Positions 6,242 to 6,479 of a stretch of 6,479 bases of DNA are shown here, one piece after another. Location of the stretch: positions 1 to 6,479 of the forward strand of contig JAFPMR010000107.1 in NCBI GenBank assembly GCA_017411235.1, read 5' to 3'. Every line of letters starts with the position of its first letter. Position 1 is the stretch's first letter. This stretch comes from Bacilli bacterium. Its GTDB lineage: Bacteria > Bacillota_I > Bacilli_A > RF39 > UBA660. A program made the translations under genes and the position numbers. Under the pieces are notes generated by a model. It searched no databases and was not told where the DNA came from. It worked only from the letters and a program-made list of their open reading frames with translations.

Positions 6242-6469
6242 ATGATGTCAAGTGAAATATACTATAAATTTGATAAGTTGATTAGAAAGTTCTGTCAAGA
6301 AAAACATGTTTATATAACTATATCTGATGATAAAGATTATTATTACTTTAATATGTATGATGGTGATACATATACTAAATATAAGAAAAGTTGTAAAGTA
6401 TTTGATAGCTCAAGTAATAGAGAGAAATTGCTCAATAAAATATTAGATACTATGTATAAAAAATTGTAA
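6242..6469 (+). CDS. Small hypothetical phage protein
   Basis: I do not recognise this 75-residue protein. A reading that begins at the TTG at 6230 would start inside the ribosome binding site TTGGAGG (6230-6236), so the true start is one of the two adjacent ATGs at 6242 or 6245, five or eight bases after GGAGG. The protein is lysine- and tyrosine-rich, with a helix-like start (SEIYYKFDKLIRKFC), two or three short strands (VYITISDD, YYYFNMYDG, YTKYKKS) and a helix-like end (REKLLNKILDTMYKKL). No membrane segment or signal peptide is present, so it is not a holin. It follows the terminator-like hairpin with no room for a normal promoter, so it probably depends on read-through. Confidence 0.65.
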   Translation: MMSSEIYYKFDKLIRKFCQEKHVYITISDDKDYYYFNMYDGDTYTKYKKSCKVFDSSSNREKLLNKILDTMYKKL

Positions 6470-6479
6470 TACTATTTGA

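Noticed and set aside
1..6479. Stop-codon reassignment, since all six genes end in TAA
   Set aside because: No gene needs an internal TAG or TGA to be read through, and exclusive TAA use is expected at this base composition; six stops are too few to argue for recoding.
1..6479. CRISPR array, tRNA, attachment site or insertion sequence
   Set aside because: I saw no regularly spaced repeats, no tRNA cloverleaf pattern, no transposase or integrase, and no terminal inverted repeats with target duplication.

Overview
The window looks like a stretch of late genes from a tailed bacteriophage, or a prophage of one, infecting a low-GC Gram-positive host, most likely an anaerobic gut Firmicute of the Clostridia type. 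The evidence is strong AT bias, AGA/TTA/ATA-rich codon use, GGAGG-type ribosome binding sites before nearly every gene, six genes on one strand all ending in TAA, tail-type structural proteins followed by an endolysin, and a modular lysin of the kind common in clostridial phages. No integrase, capsid, terminase or replication gene is present, so phage and prophage cannot be told apart.

Layout, left to right, all on the + strand. 1-115: non-coding leader, or the last bases of an unseen upstream gene. 116-1702: a 528-residue tail/baseplate hub-like protein with a FKPGD...GYYKI C-terminal region. 1703-1791: a gap holding a strong hairpin. 1792-2376: a 194-residue beta-rich protein of unknown function, probably a minor baseplate or fibre-attachment component. 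2396-4576: a 726-residue putative tail fibre or receptor-binding protein with BspA-type leucine-rich repeats near its N-terminus, a Tyr/Asn-rich C-terminal half and a roughly 75-residue internal duplication. 4577-4689: a gap with a 15-bp hairpin and a tiny ORF overlapping the next start. 4690-5970: a three-module endolysin (zinc amidase, lysozyme-like domain, SH3b). 6029-6175: a 48-residue protein resembling only the glycyl-radical C-terminus of the anaerobic ribonucleotide reductase NrdD. 6199-6231: a terminator-like hairpin. 6242-6469: a 75-residue protein of unknown function.

Taken together, the first three genes would build the tail tip and host-recognition apparatus, and the fourth degrades the peptidoglycan at lysis. 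No holin is visible in the window. The free-standing NrdD-like glycyl-radical segment is the most intriguing item. It is visibly less AT-rich than its neighbours, uses CGT arginine codons, and lacks the rest of the enzyme. By analogy with GrcA/YfiD, the spare glycyl-radical domain for pyruvate formate-lyase, it may be a repair or replacement part for the host's anaerobic reductase; this is inference. Functions of the second and last genes could not be recognised.
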